Positions 1 to 7,739 of a stretch of 64,000 nt of DNA are shown here, in pieces (the stretch's first letter is position 1; the number at the start of each line of letters is the position of its first letter). Location: assembly GCA_902775565.1 (NCBI GenBank), contig CACYMP010000006.1:62001-126000 (forward strand), read 5' to 3'. Under the pieces are notes generated by a model. That model saw only the letters and a program-made list of their open reading frames with translations, searched no databases and was not told where the DNA came from. The stretch is from Oscillospiraceae bacterium (GTDB taxonomy: Bacteria > Bacillota > Clostridia > Saccharofermentanales > Saccharofermentanaceae). The translations under genes were made by a program, and so were the position numbers.

Positions 1-368
1 TGGACACCGTCAACGGTAAATGCCGCAAGTCCTATCGTGTCGCACCAGAAAAAGACTCTGTCGTAGATCTTCTTAGCGTTCTCAGGGAGCTTTTTGCCTG
101 AACGGCGCTGCCAGTAAAGGAAGATGAATGTCAGGTTGGCGGCGATCGCGGCAAGGATTACGAAAAACGGATTCTTGAATGCGGTGGGAGGTGTTGATCC
201 GATGATGAGGTCACGGATTATTCCGCCGCCGGTTGCCGTCATGATGGCAAGGATATTGACTCCGAAGATGTCCATCTTCTTTCTGACGCCTGCGAGGGCG
301 CCTGACACCGCGAATGCGATTGTGCCGATTATGTCGGTTATGAGGATGAAGAGTTCGGTCGTATCCAT
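1..368 (-). CDS. TRIC/UPF0126 (YicG-type) membrane protein, partial
   Basis: This reads leftwards from an ATG at 366-368 and runs off the left edge, so only about 122 N-terminal residues are seen. The visible part has three hydrophobic segments, and glycine-rich turns (SGALAG and TGGGIIRDL) typical of the UPF0126/TRIC family of bacterial trimeric cation channels. That family usually has about 200 residues in two repeats of three helices, so half the protein is missing here. The family assignment rests on the GGGIIRD motif and topology. The ion carried is unknown. The gene is divergent from the one at 446 and has no Shine-Dalgarno sequence: its -10 box ends 7 bases before the ATG. Confidence 0.85.
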   Translation of the reverse strand, partial: MDTTELFILITDIIGTIAFAVSGALAGVRKKMDIFGVNILAIMTATGGGIIRDLIIGSTPPTAFKNPFFVILAAIAANLTFIFLYWQRRSGKKLPENAKKIYDRVFFWCDTIGLAAFTVDGV

Positions 369-375
369 AACAGCA

Positions 376-404
376 ATTATATATGTTTTCACGAGGAATG
401 ACAG
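376..404 (-). promoter_or_regulatory. Promoter of the TRIC-like gene, probably leaderless
   Basis: On the minus strand TATAAT (381-376) follows a CTGTCA -35 (404-399) with a 17-base spacer. Only TGCTGTT separates the -10 from the ATG, so transcription should begin at or next to the start codon. Confidence 0.6.
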
Positions 405-433
405 TTGAATATATCCATCTTTTTCATCCGCGA

Positions 434-439
434 TATAAT
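434..439 (+). promoter_or_regulatory. TATAAT -10 box next to the start codon
   Basis: A perfect TATAAT ends 6 bases before the ATG at 446. No good -35 is visible at 16-18 bases. If used, the mRNA would start at the initiation codon. Confidence 0.45.
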
Positions 440-445
440 AGGGTT

Positions 446-1213
446 ATGAATGATGTCAGAACGAACAAAAGGGTGCTTTTGCTGATCCTGCTGGCAGTAT
501 TTGTCGCAGGAGGTGCGTATGTTGTTTTTTCGCTGGCTGCCGTGATTGCGCCTGCGAGAACCATTTTCTTTGAAAAGGAGTTTTACCAGGCTGACATAGT
601 TTTTTCTGAAGATCTCGAGTGTCTTGATTCGGTCTCAGAGGCCAAAATGCTGATCAATCTGGAATTTGATAAGTCATCAGAAACTGAAAGCCGTGATGAG
701 ATCAAACCCGTCATTTTCAGGAAAGGAAAGGTTTATCAGCTGAAAGCTCTCATGCAGATTTCTGCCGTTAACGAGAACATGCGCTTCGAGGAACATTTCC
801 GGATCAGGTGTGATGACGGCCAATGGGTCCCGATCGGTTTTTCTGAAAGTGCCGGTGAGAGCAAAGAGTACCACAACAAGTATCTGGACGGTACTTATGT
901 TACAACCATTGGTTTTGATAAGATCGAATCGTATGAAAAAGTGCTTCCCGAATTGAAAAAAGCAAAAGAAGATTTTCTTTCCCCATACTTAAAGAATGAA
1001 AAAACAAGAGTGTTCCGGAATATCGCATTACCGGTCTGCATATATTTGATCTTTTCACTTGCCGTATCCGCACTGACCTTATTTATTCATAAGCGTATGA
1101 CGGAGGCGGGAAAGAGCGGTACGGTCTTGACCGTCATATTTGTTATCATCGACATTTCCGTTGTGGGGCTTCTTTTATTGCTTTTACTCAGCCGCTGTTT
1201 CCCTTACTTATGA
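446..1213 (+). CDS. Hypothetical membrane-anchored protein (255 aa)
   Basis: I do not recognise a family. The ATG at 446 was chosen over an in-frame ATG at 383 because residues from 446 begin with a basic stretch followed by a clean transmembrane or signal-anchor segment (about residues 8-35). A mostly polar region of about 150 residues follows, probably outside the membrane, and then two hydrophobic helices near the C-terminus (about 195-217 and 228-250). No catalytic motif is apparent. There is no Shine-Dalgarno sequence, and a TATAAT box lies 6 bases upstream. The thioesterase gene follows after 36 bases with its own ribosome binding site. Confidence 0.7.
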   Translation: MNDVRTNKRVLLLILLAVFVAGGAYVVFSLAAVIAPARTIFFEKEFYQADIVFSEDLECLDSVSEAKMLINLEFDKSSETESRDEIKPVIFRKGKVYQLKALMQISAVNENMRFEEHFRIRCDDGQWVPIGFSESAGESKEYHNKYLDGTYVTTIGFDKIESYEKVLPELKKAKEDFLSPYLKNEKTRVFRNIALPVCIYLIFSLAVSALTLFIHKRMTEAGKSGTVLTVIFVIIDISVVGLLLLLLLSRCFPYL

Positions 1214-1249
1214 TAGAATTAAACAATCTACTAAGCGGAGGCATTTTGC

Positions 1250-1681
1250 ATGGCTGCAGTCACGGATTGCGAACATCTTGTACAGTACTATGAGACAGAC
1301 CAGATGGGAGTTACCCATCATTCGAACTATATCAGGTGGTATGAAGAGGCAAGGACGAAGCTCTTTGAGGAGATCGGCCTGGGTTACAAGGGCATGGAGG
1401 AGATGGGCATCATAAGTCCCGTCGTCGGCCTTACCGCAAAGTACAAGACAATGGCAAAATATTGTGACACGGTCGTCATCCGCGCTGAGGTCACGAGATA
1501 TACGGGCGTAAGATTCGATATCAAATACACGGTCTTCGATAAGGAAACTGAACAGGTAAGATGCACGGGAACGAGCGAGCATTGCTTCATCAGCCGCGAG
1601 GGCAAAGTTATTTCTCTTCAGAAGGCAAACCCTGAGGCTCATGCGAGATTCGACATGCTCGTCAACGGAAAGGAAGGCTGA
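1250..1681 (+). CDS. Acyl-CoA thioesterase, YbgC/4HBT hot-dog family
   Basis: The 143-residue protein has the 4-hydroxybenzoyl-CoA thioesterase signature near the N-terminus: YYETDQMGVTHHSNYIRW, with Asp17 as the catalytic residue. Length and fold match single-domain hot-dog thioesterases that hydrolyse acyl-CoA in the cytoplasm. The chain length of the substrate cannot be told. GGAGG at 1237-1241 is well placed for the ATG. The trxB start lies 3 bases after the stop, so the two are probably co-transcribed. Confidence 0.85.
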   Translation: MAAVTDCEHLVQYYETDQMGVTHHSNYIRWYEEARTKLFEEIGLGYKGMEEMGIISPVVGLTAKYKTMAKYCDTVVIRAEVTRYTGVRFDIKYTVFDKETEQVRCTGTSEHCFISREGKVISLQKANPEAHARFDMLVNGKEG

Positions 1682-1684
1682 CAC

Positions 1685-2596
1685 ATGGCAGACATCATCA
1701 TCGTAGGCGCAGGTCCCGCGGGACTTTCGGCAGCAATCTATGCAAGACGCGCAGGCATGGACACCGTTGTCTATGAAGCTAATATCTACGGCGGTCAGAT
1801 CATCAACACACCCGAGGTTGAGAATTATCCCGCGATCGCAAAGATCTCGGGTTTTGATTTCGCAAACGATCTGTATAACCAGGCGACCAACCTTGGCGCC
1901 AGAGTCGAATTTGACGGTGTTACTTCTGTTTCCGGATCGGCTGAGGAAGGCTTCACAGTTGAGCTCGCATCAGGCGGCAAAGAGACGGCCAAGGCCGTTA
2001 TCCTTGCAGTCGGAGCTACGAACCGTCATCTGGGAATTGACCGCGAGGAAGAACTCACGGGCAAGGGAGTCTCTTATTGCGCGACCTGCGACGGAGCATT
2101 CTATAAGGGCAAGACCGTTGCCGTAAACGGCGGCGGAAACACCGCTGTCGAGGATGCGATCTATCTTGCAGGCCTTGTGGAAAAGGTCTATCTGATACAC
2201 AGAAGAAACGAATTCCGCGCTGACGAGACACTGGTTAAAGCCGCAAAGGCAATCCCCAACCTCGAGATAGTCACACCTTTCGTGATAAACGAACTCAAGG
2301 GTTCACCCAAGCTTGACGGCATCGTGCTCGAAAACCGCGATGACCAGAGCACCAAGGAACTTGCCGTAGACGGACTTTTCGTTGCCATCGGCCAGGAACC
2401 CAAGACGGCTATGTTCAAGGATCTGGTTACGCTTTCAGGTGGATATATCGAAGGCGGAGAAGACTGCAAGACCAACGTTAAGGGCATCTTTGTAGCAGGC
2501 GATGTCAGGACCAAGAAGGTCAGACAGCTCACCACGGCTTGTGCAGACGGTGCAGTCGCGGCTCTCGCAGCAGTCGATTTTATTAAACTGGGTTAA
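1685..2596 (+). CDS. trxB: Thioredoxin reductase
   Basis: This 303-residue FAD/NADPH enzyme reduces thioredoxin. The N-terminal FAD-binding motif GAGPAGLSAA is at residues 8-17. The redox-active disulfide is CATC at residues 132-135, and an NADPH-binding GGGNTA follows. A C-terminal GIFVAGD closes the FAD site. Length is typical of low-molecular-weight bacterial TrxB. In the class, ferredoxin- or flavin-dependent relatives exist, but the NADPH motif argues for the standard enzyme. The Shine-Dalgarno AAGGAAGG lies in the end of the thioesterase gene. Confidence 0.95.
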   Translation: MADIIIVGAGPAGLSAAIYARRAGMDTVVYEANIYGGQIINTPEVENYPAIAKISGFDFANDLYNQATNLGARVEFDGVTSVSGSAEEGFTVELASGGKETAKAVILAVGATNRHLGIDREEELTGKGVSYCATCDGAFYKGKTVAVNGGGNTAVEDAIYLAGLVEKVYLIHRRNEFRADETLVKAAKAIPNLEIVTPFVINELKGSPKLDGIVLENRDDQSTKELAVDGLFVAIGQEPKTAMFKDLVTLSGGYIEGGEDCKTNVKGIFVAGDVRTKKVRQLTTACADGAVAALAAVDFIKLG

Positions 2597-2598
2597 CC

Positions 2599-2627
2599 TT
2601 GTTTACCCGCGCCCCGCGGTGTATCAT
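2599..2627 (+). promoter_or_regulatory. tyrS promoter
   Basis: TTGTTT (2599-2604), a 17-base spacer rich in G and C, and TATCAT (2622-2627) precede tyrS. No T-box leader is present. Confidence 0.5.
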
Positions 2628-2670
2628 ACATAGGCTTTAATTATTTTTATTTGGTTCTTTGGAGGACATT

Positions 2671-3906
2671 ATGGCAAAGAATGTATTCGACACGCTTGAA
2701 GAAAGAGGATATTTCTCACAGGCTACACACAGGGATGAGATCTATGATCTCCTTTCCAAGCCGGGCGTATCGTTCTATATAGGCTTCGACCCGACTGCTG
2801 ATTCGCTTCATGTAGGCCACTTCGTCCAGATGATGGTCATGAGCCACATGCAGAAGGCAGGCCACAGACCCATCGCTCTTATGGGCGGCGGTACCGGCAT
2901 GATCGGCGATCCTTCCGGCCGTACCGACATGCGTCAGATGATGACGGTAGAGACGATCGACCACAACGTTGAGTGCTTCAAGAAGCAGATGGGCAAGGTC
3001 ATCGATTTCTCTGACGGAAAGGCTCTCATCGTCAACAACGCTGACTGGCTCAGAGACCTCAACTACATCGAGTTCTTAAGAGACATCGGACCTCATTTCT
3101 CTGTTAACAAGATGCTTACCGCAGAGTGCTACAAGCAGCGTCTTGAGAAGGGCCTTTCCTTCATCGAGTTCAACTACATGCTCATGCAGGCATATGACTT
3201 CTACTATCTCCACAAGAAGTACGGCGTTAAGCTCGAGTTCGGCGGAGATGACCAGTGGTCCAACATCCTTGCAGGTATGGAGCTTATCCGACGTAAGGAT
3301 CAGGAAGAGGCATACGGTCTCACATTCACTCTCCTTACAAACAGCGAGGGCAAGAAGATGGGCAAGACAGCAAAGGGCGCTGTATGGCTCGATGCAAACA
3401 AGACATCCGTCTACGACTTCTATCAGTACTGGAGAAACGTTGATGACGCCGATGTCATCAAGTGCATGAAGCTCCTCACGTTCCTTGAGATGGATGAGAT
3501 CAATGAGTACGCTAAGCTCACAGATGCAGCTATCAACGAGGCAAAGAAGAGACTTGCTTACGAAGTCACAAAGATCATCCACGGCGAGGAAGCTGCTGAG
3601 ATCGCAAAGAAGACTGCTGAGGATATTTTCGAGAATGCAGGCAGGTCAGAGGACATGAAGACCACCGAGATCACAAAAGAGGAGCTCGGAGCAGGCATGC
3701 AGATCGCAGACGCTCTCGTTAAGGCGGGTCTCATGAAGTCCAAGGGCGAGGCAAGAAGAATGATCCAGCAGAAGGGCGTCTACCTCAACGACAAGGTTGT
3801 TGAAGATCAGTTCTATGCTCTTGCAGAGTCCGATTTCGACGATAACGGCGAGGCTATCGTCCGCAAGGGCAAGAAAGTCTACCACAGACTCAAGATCAAC
3901 GGATAA
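2671..3906 (+). CDS. tyrS: Tyrosyl-tRNA synthetase
   Basis: This 411-residue class I aminoacyl-tRNA synthetase charges tRNA-Tyr. The HIGH-type signature is HVGH near residue 50, and the KMSKS equivalent is KMGKT. A C-terminal S4-like RNA-binding region ([17 protein letters not shown]) is present. The ATG at 2671 with GGAGG at 2661-2665 is preferred to a TTG 12 bases upstream. It is a single-gene unit between its own promoter and a strong terminator. Confidence 0.95.
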   Translation: MAKNVFDTLEERGYFSQATHRDEIYDLLSKPGVSFYIGFDPTADSLHVGHFVQMMVMSHMQKAGHRPIALMGGGTGMIGDPSGRTDMRQMMTVETIDHNVECFKKQMGKVIDFSDGKALIVNNADWLRDLNYIEFLRDIGPHFSVNKMLTAECYKQRLEKGLSFIEFNYMLMQAYDFYYLHKKYGVKLEFGGDDQWSNILAGMELIRRKDQEEAYGLTFTLLTNSEGKKMGKTAKGAVWLDANKTSVYDFYQYWRNVDDADVIKCMKLLTFLEMDEINEYAKLTDAAINEAKKRLAYEVTKIIHGEEAAEIAKKTAEDIFENAGRSEDMKTTEITKEELGAGMQIADALVKAGLMKSKGEARRMIQQKGVYLNDKVVEDQFYALAESDFDDNGEAIVRKGKKVYHRLKING

Positions 3907-3930
3907 AGGCATTTCAAAAGAATTTCACGG

Positions 3931-3962
3931 GAACAGTCCAGATTAATGGACTGTTCTTTTTT
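3931..3962 (+). terminator. Rho-independent terminator of tyrS
   Basis: GAACAGTCCA (3931-3940) pairs perfectly with TGGACTGTTC (3947-3956) across a six-base loop and is followed by a run of T. Confidence 0.95.
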
Positions 3963-3968
3963 GACCCG

Positions 3969-3998
3969 TTTACAAACGTATGTTCGGCATGCTACAAT
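3969..3998 (+). promoter_or_regulatory. Promoter of the DUF4130-like gene
   Basis: TTTACA (3969-3974), an 18-base spacer and TACAAT (3993-3998) lie directly after the tyrS terminator. Confidence 0.7.
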
Positions 3999-4029
3999 GA
4001 CCTCACTTTGGTAAGGGAGGTGAGGCTCC

Positions 4030-4764
4030 GTGGACGGCTACATCCGGAGATTCAGTTACGACGGCACTCTTGAAGGGTTTCTCTGTACGGCTCTTGCGAT
4101 ACTCAGGGTCAAGACGATGCCTGATGAGATCTGTCCGGATTACCATGCTGATGCTGCGGCTGAATATCTGCCTGTAAGGACAAACATGGCGGAGGCCGAA
4201 TACATGTATTCGCTTATCGGCAGGCGCGGCAGTGCTGAAGTGCAGCAGATGGTGTCCGATCTTTTCCTGACCGATACTCCCGATATGGAGAAGCTCCTTT
4301 TCGAGATGATATATCTTGCCTTAAGGGACGGCGGCAAGGTTGCCGAAGATTACAGCAGCGAGGTGATGCGCCGGACTCACGAAGCGATAAGGGATCTTTA
4401 CAGGGAGGCGCAGTCTCTCCTGGTAAACATAGAATTCTTCAGAGGCCCCGAGGCATCGTGTGCGGTCATAGATCCGCATAATTCTGTGCTTCCTCTGATC
4501 AGAAAGCCCCTCCTTAAGAGAATGGACTTAGATGACCTGATAATCTTCGACAAGAGACATCTGCTGATGCTGGGAAGGAAAGGGGAGTCCGAAATGCTTT
4601 CCGATATCAGGCGGATATCACTGACGATGCCGGACACGGGCGAAGAAGCATACGACGTCCTGTGGCCCGCAGTCAGGGAAGGCAAGCTCGAGATAAGGTT
4701 TGCAGGCGGCGCAATACCCGGAAGAAGGCGTGATTACGATCCCCTGTGGAGCACGGCCTGCTAG
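4030..4764 (+). CDS. DUF4130/TIGR03915-like protein (divergent)
   Basis: The 244-residue protein starts with GTG at 4030, preceded by GGGAGGTGAGG. Its N-terminus (FSYDGTLEGFLCT, then KTMPDEI) resembles the DUF4130/TIGR03915 family, annotated as a probable DNA-metabolism protein usually found beside a radical SAM partner (TIGR03916). The middle LLIIFDKRHLLML region fits the family's DWVIYDEKR segment. The C-terminus is shorter and diverges from the usual YWKYL ending, and no radical SAM partner is adjacent. Function is unknown and the family call is tentative. Confidence 0.5.
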   Translation: MDGYIRRFSYDGTLEGFLCTALAILRVKTMPDEICPDYHADAAAEYLPVRTNMAEAEYMYSLIGRRGSAEVQQMVSDLFLTDTPDMEKLLFEMIYLALRDGGKVAEDYSSEVMRRTHEAIRDLYREAQSLLVNIEFFRGPEASCAVIDPHNSVLPLIRKPLLKRMDLDDLIIFDKRHLLMLGRKGESEMLSDIRRISLTMPDTGEEAYDVLWPAVREGKLEIRFAGGAIPGRRRDYDPLWSTAC

Positions 4765-4770
4765 ATTCAT

Positions 4771-4805
4771 AATAAAACGGGCCTCCCGCAGATGCGGAAG
4801 GCCCG
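4771..4805 (-). terminator. Terminator of the acyl-CoA synthetase gene
   Basis: CGGGCCTNCCGCA and its complement form a 13-pair hairpin with one mismatch at 4778-4805. On the minus strand it is followed by TTTTATT (4777-4771). Confidence 0.85.
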
Positions 4806-4834
4806 AGTAACACATAAAACCCAATACGGAGGAA

Positions 4835-7183
4835 TTATTTCTTGTTATTGTCGTCGTTTCTGATAGCTTTTCTCATGATCTTGCCGTTGAAGGTCTTAGG
4901 AAGCTCATCAACGAACTCGACGATACGGGGATACTTGTAAGGAGCTGTTTTCTCCTTGACGTAGTGCTGGATCTCTTTCTTGAGTTCCTCAGTACCCTCG
5001 GTTCCCTTGACGAGTGTGATGGTAGCCTTTACGACGATACCTCTGACGCCCTGCGGGTCAGGTGCACCGGTAACAGCGCACTCGAGAACATAAGGAAGCT
5101 CCATGATGACGTTCTCGATCTCGAAGGGTCCGATACGGTAGCCGGAAGACTTGATGACGTCGTCCGTGCGTCCGACATAGGAGATGTATCCGTCCTCATC
5201 CATCCATGCGGTATCGCCTGTGTGATACCAGCCGTCGTGCCAAGCATCGGAAGTAAGCTCAGGTGCGAGGTAGTACTGGAGGAAGAGTCCCTTCGGATGA
5301 TAGTTCTGTGTGTTGATGCAGATCTCGCCTGTCTCACCCGGCTTGCAGACGTTGCCGTCGGGATCAAGGATCTTGACGTCGTAGAGCGGATTGGGCTTAC
5401 CCATGGATCCGAGCTTGATCTTTGAGCCTACGAGGTTTGCGATAACGAGCGTTGTCTCAGTCTGGCCGAAGCCTTCCATGAGCCTGATGCCTGTAGCTTC
5501 CATGAACTTGTTGAAGACCTCGGGGTTCAGAGCTTCACCTGCGGTAACTGCGTATTTGAGAGAAGAAAGATCGTACTTTGAAAGGTCTTCCTTGATGAAG
5601 AACCTGAACATTGTCGGAGGTGCGCAGAATGTTGTGATGTTGTATTTCTTGAACATCGGAAGGATCTCTTCGGCCTTGAAGCGGTCAAAGTCGAATGTGA
5701 AGACAGGAGCTTCGCAGAGCCACTGACCGTAGAGCTTGCCCCAGAGTGCCTTACCCCAGCCGGTATCGGAGATGGAGAAGTGAAGACCGTTAGGATCTAC
5801 GTTCTGCCAGTACTTTGCAGTAGGGATGTGGCCGATAGCGTACATATAGGAATGCAGAGCCATCTTAGGATAGCCTGATGTTCCTGATGTGAAGAACATG
5901 ACCATCGGATCGTAGCCGCATGCGTAGTCTGCAGGGCGCTCGAAAACATCGGAGAAGTTCTTGAACTCTTCGTTGAAGTCATGCCATCCGGGTCTTGAAC
6001 CGTTGCAGAGGATGAGAGTCTCAACTCCGCAAGCCTTTGCTGCCTTCTCAGCTTCGTCGGCAGCATCGTCATCGGCGGTGCAGAAGACTGCCTTAACGCC
6101 TGCGGCGTTGAAACGGTATTCGTAGTCGTGGTCACGGAGAAGGTGAGTAGCGGGAATAGCGATAGCGCCGAGCTTTTCGAGACCCATCATGGCGAACCAG
6201 AACTGGTAGTGTCTCTTGAGAACGAGAACGACCTTGTCGCCCTTGCCGATGCCCAGAGACTTGAAGTAGTTTGCGGTCATGTTGGAATATTTCTTGATGT
6301 CAGCGAACGTGAACCTCTTCTCGGTTACGCAGTCTTTTGCGACCCAGAGCATGGCGAGCTTATTGGGGTTCTTGTCAGCGATAACATCAACGCAGTCGAA
6401 TGCGAAGTTGAACTTCTTGCATGCGGGAACGTTTACGTCAACATCGACCATCGTGCCGTTCTCATCAAGGATGCCGTTGAGATAATGAGCATAGACCGGA
6501 TCTTCGAGATTTGCCGCATCAACGTTTGTAACGTTGTCTGTGCGGAGCTCTTCGGAGTTGTAAGGCGTAGTGTAGTTCTCGCCCTTGCCCCATGCTTCAG
6601 GGTTGAGGATGATCGCATAGAAGACGCAGTCCTCGCCGCCGAGAGCGAACTCGCCGTGAGGCTGGGTGGAGTCGAAGTAGATGGAATCGCCTTCGTGAAG
6701 GACCTCGGAGGAATCGCCGATGATTACTTTAAGCGTACCCTTAACGACGATGTTCATCTCCTGATAGTTGTGTGAAACGAGGTGATACGGAGGGTTAAGA
6801 GCTTCCTCGGAATAAGGTACTACGACACGGAAAGGTTCGCAGAGCTTATTCTTGAAACGTGATGCCAGACGCTGGTACTTGTAGCCTGTGCGTCTTGTGA
6901 TCGGGCTTCCCTGGCCGTTTCTTGTTACGGCGTATTCCTTAAGGGAAGGGGAAGAACCTTCCATGATATCTGAGATCTCAACGCCGGCGAGGTTTGCGAA
7001 TTTGTAAATGAACGTAAAGTTGAAATCCTGAGAGCCTTCTTCAAACTTGAGATATTCCTCTGTCGAAATATCAAGTTTGGAAGCAACTTCTTCAGGTGTG
7101 AGACCCATGTCGAGTCTTAGGCCGTGAACTCTGTCTGCAACTTCCTGTAGCTTGAACTCTACGCTGTTGTTCTGTGCTGACAT
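4835..7183 (-). CDS. XRE-cupin-acyl-CoA synthetase (AMP-forming) fusion
   Basis: This 782-residue protein joins three parts. Residues about 10-70 form an XRE-type helix-turn-helix (LTPEEVASKLDISTEEYLKF). Residues about 110-195 form a cupin (NIVVKGTLKVIIGD, then LHEGDSIYFDSTQPH). From about 240 to the end is an ANL-family AMP-forming acyl-CoA ligase, with the P-loop FFTSGTSGYPK, the GFGQTETT motif, YHTGDTAW and the catalytic lysine in NGKIMRK. The enzyme should convert a carboxylic acid, ATP and CoA to acyl-CoA. The ATG at 7183 has AAGGAG upstream. An in-frame start at 7291 is rejected because it lies inside the T-box terminator. The Ile-type T-box leader suggests a branched-chain acid such as 2-methylbutyrate as substrate (inference). 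Related XRE-cupin-ligase fusions exist in anaerobes, to my knowledge without a firm function. Confidence 0.85.
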   Translation of the reverse strand: MSAQNNSVEFKLQEVADRVHGLRLDMGLTPEEVASKLDISTEEYLKFEEGSQDFNFTFIYKFANLAGVEISDIMEGSSPSLKEYAVTRNGQGSPITRRTGYKYQRLASRFKNKLCEPFRVVVPYSEEALNPPYHLVSHNYQEMNIVVKGTLKVIIGDSSEVLHEGDSIYFDSTQPHGEFALGGEDCVFYAIILNPEAWGKGENYTTPYNSEELRTDNVTNVDAANLEDPVYAHYLNGILDENGTMVDVDVNVPACKKFNFAFDCVDVIADKNPNKLAMLWVAKDCVTEKRFTFADIKKYSNMTANYFKSLGIGKGDKVVLVLKRHYQFWFAMMGLEKLGAIAIPATHLLRDHDYEYRFNAAGVKAVFCTADDDAADEAEKAAKACGVETLILCNGSRPGWHDFNEEFKNFSDVFERPADYACGYDPMVMFFTSGTSGYPKMALHSYMYAIGHIPTAKYWQNVDPNGLHFSISDTGWGKALWGKLYGQWLCEAPVFTFDFDRFKAEEILPMFKKYNITTFCAPPTMFRFFIKEDLSKYDLSSLKYAVTAGEALNPEVFNKFMEATGIRLMEGFGQTETTLVIANLVGSKIKLGSMGKPNPLYDVKILDPDGNVCKPGETGEICINTQNYHPKGLFLQYYLAPELTSDAWHDGWYHTGDTAWMDEDGYISYVGRTDDVIKSSGYRIGPFEIENVIMELPYVLECAVTGAPDPQGVRGIVVKATITLVKGTEGTEELKKEIQHYVKEKTAPYKYPRIVEFVDELPKTFNGKIMRKAIRNDDNNKK

Positions 7184-7229
7184 ACTTTTTCTCCTTTTTG
7201 CAGTCAATCTTGTTTTGCCTCGTCGGGGC

Positions 7230-7270
7230 AAAAAAAAAGCGCCCCAACATCCTTCCTGGACATTGAGACG
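7230..7270 (-). terminator. T-box-controlled terminator
   Basis: CGUCUCAAUGUCC pairs with GGAUGUUGGGGCG (with G-U pairs) around an AGGAA loop, followed by nine U residues. It lies just before the ligase ribosome binding site. Confidence 0.9.
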
Positions 7271-7536
7271 AATAAAAATCCGCGGTACCACTCAATTTGC
7301 AAGCCTTGCGGCTGCCACTTTCGAAGTCTGACAACTCCTTTACATTAACGCAGCATAACGGGCACTGTCTACTAAGGATAAACCCTTTCGGAATGCCGGC
7401 TCGGAAGTGATAGTCTTTTGCAGTTATCGAAGCACCGTTTCTCAGCTAACGCGGTTCTCTGTAAGATCGATCGGTCTGCTGACCTCTTCGTCATAGCCTT
7501 TGTGATAGTATTAAGTTGTAAGTTCCCGAGGGAACA
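7230..7536 (-). ncRNA. T-box leader, specifier AUC (isoleucine)
   Basis: The minus-strand leader carries the T-box sequence GUGGUACCGCGG (7291-7280), including UGGU for pairing with an uncharged tRNA acceptor end. Stem I is recognisable: GGCU...GAAG near 7500-7485 pairs with CUUC...AGCC near 7407-7398, and AGAGAACCG...GCUGAGAAACGG matches the distal loops. The codon next to the lower stem, in the position used by known Firmicute leaders (NNN-AC-YUUNNGAGC), reads AUC at 7411-7409 and is followed by the expected A. A 13-pair terminator (7270-7240) with nine U residues (7238-7230) overlaps the antiterminator region. By family mechanism, uncharged tRNA-Ile would allow read-through. The T-box is certain; the Ile reading is probable. 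Confidence 0.9.
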
Positions 7537-7542
7537 TTTGTA

Positions 7543-7571
7543 AGAATAGACTCAACTAAAACAATTGTCAA
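7543..7571 (-). promoter_or_regulatory. Promoter of the T-box/acyl-CoA synthetase unit
   Basis: TTGACA (7571-7566), a 17-base spacer and TATTCT (7548-7543) on the minus strand, with a predicted start near 7536. Confidence 0.8.
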
Positions 7572-7648
7572 TACGAAATTTCATCCTGTTTTCCGGTTGC
7601 TCCGGGCTAATACGTAACAGATATTTAACAAAAAAGTTCTCAAATGGA

Positions 7649-7678
7649 TTTACGGTGCTTTTATTAGTGAAATACAAT
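7649..7678 (+). promoter_or_regulatory. Promoter of the SDR-maf unit
   Basis: TTTACG (7649-7654), an 18-base spacer and TACAAT (7673-7678). The region 7572-7739 between the divergent promoters shows nothing else clear. Confidence 0.6.
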
Positions 7679-7739
7679 ATTTAACAGAAGTTCAAGCTAT
7701 TTCGATTGAATATTCATTCAGGAAGAGAGGAAAAAGGCA

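Noticed and set aside
4775..4805. Hairpin as terminator for the rightward DUF4130-like gene
   Set aside because: No U run follows on the plus strand. The T tract is on the minus strand, so it is assigned to the acyl-CoA synthetase gene.
7401..7415. Tyr (UAU) reading of the T-box specifier
   Set aside because: UAU is one base out of register with the NNN-AC-YUU pattern and is followed by C rather than a purine. AUC followed by A fits better, though it is not proven.
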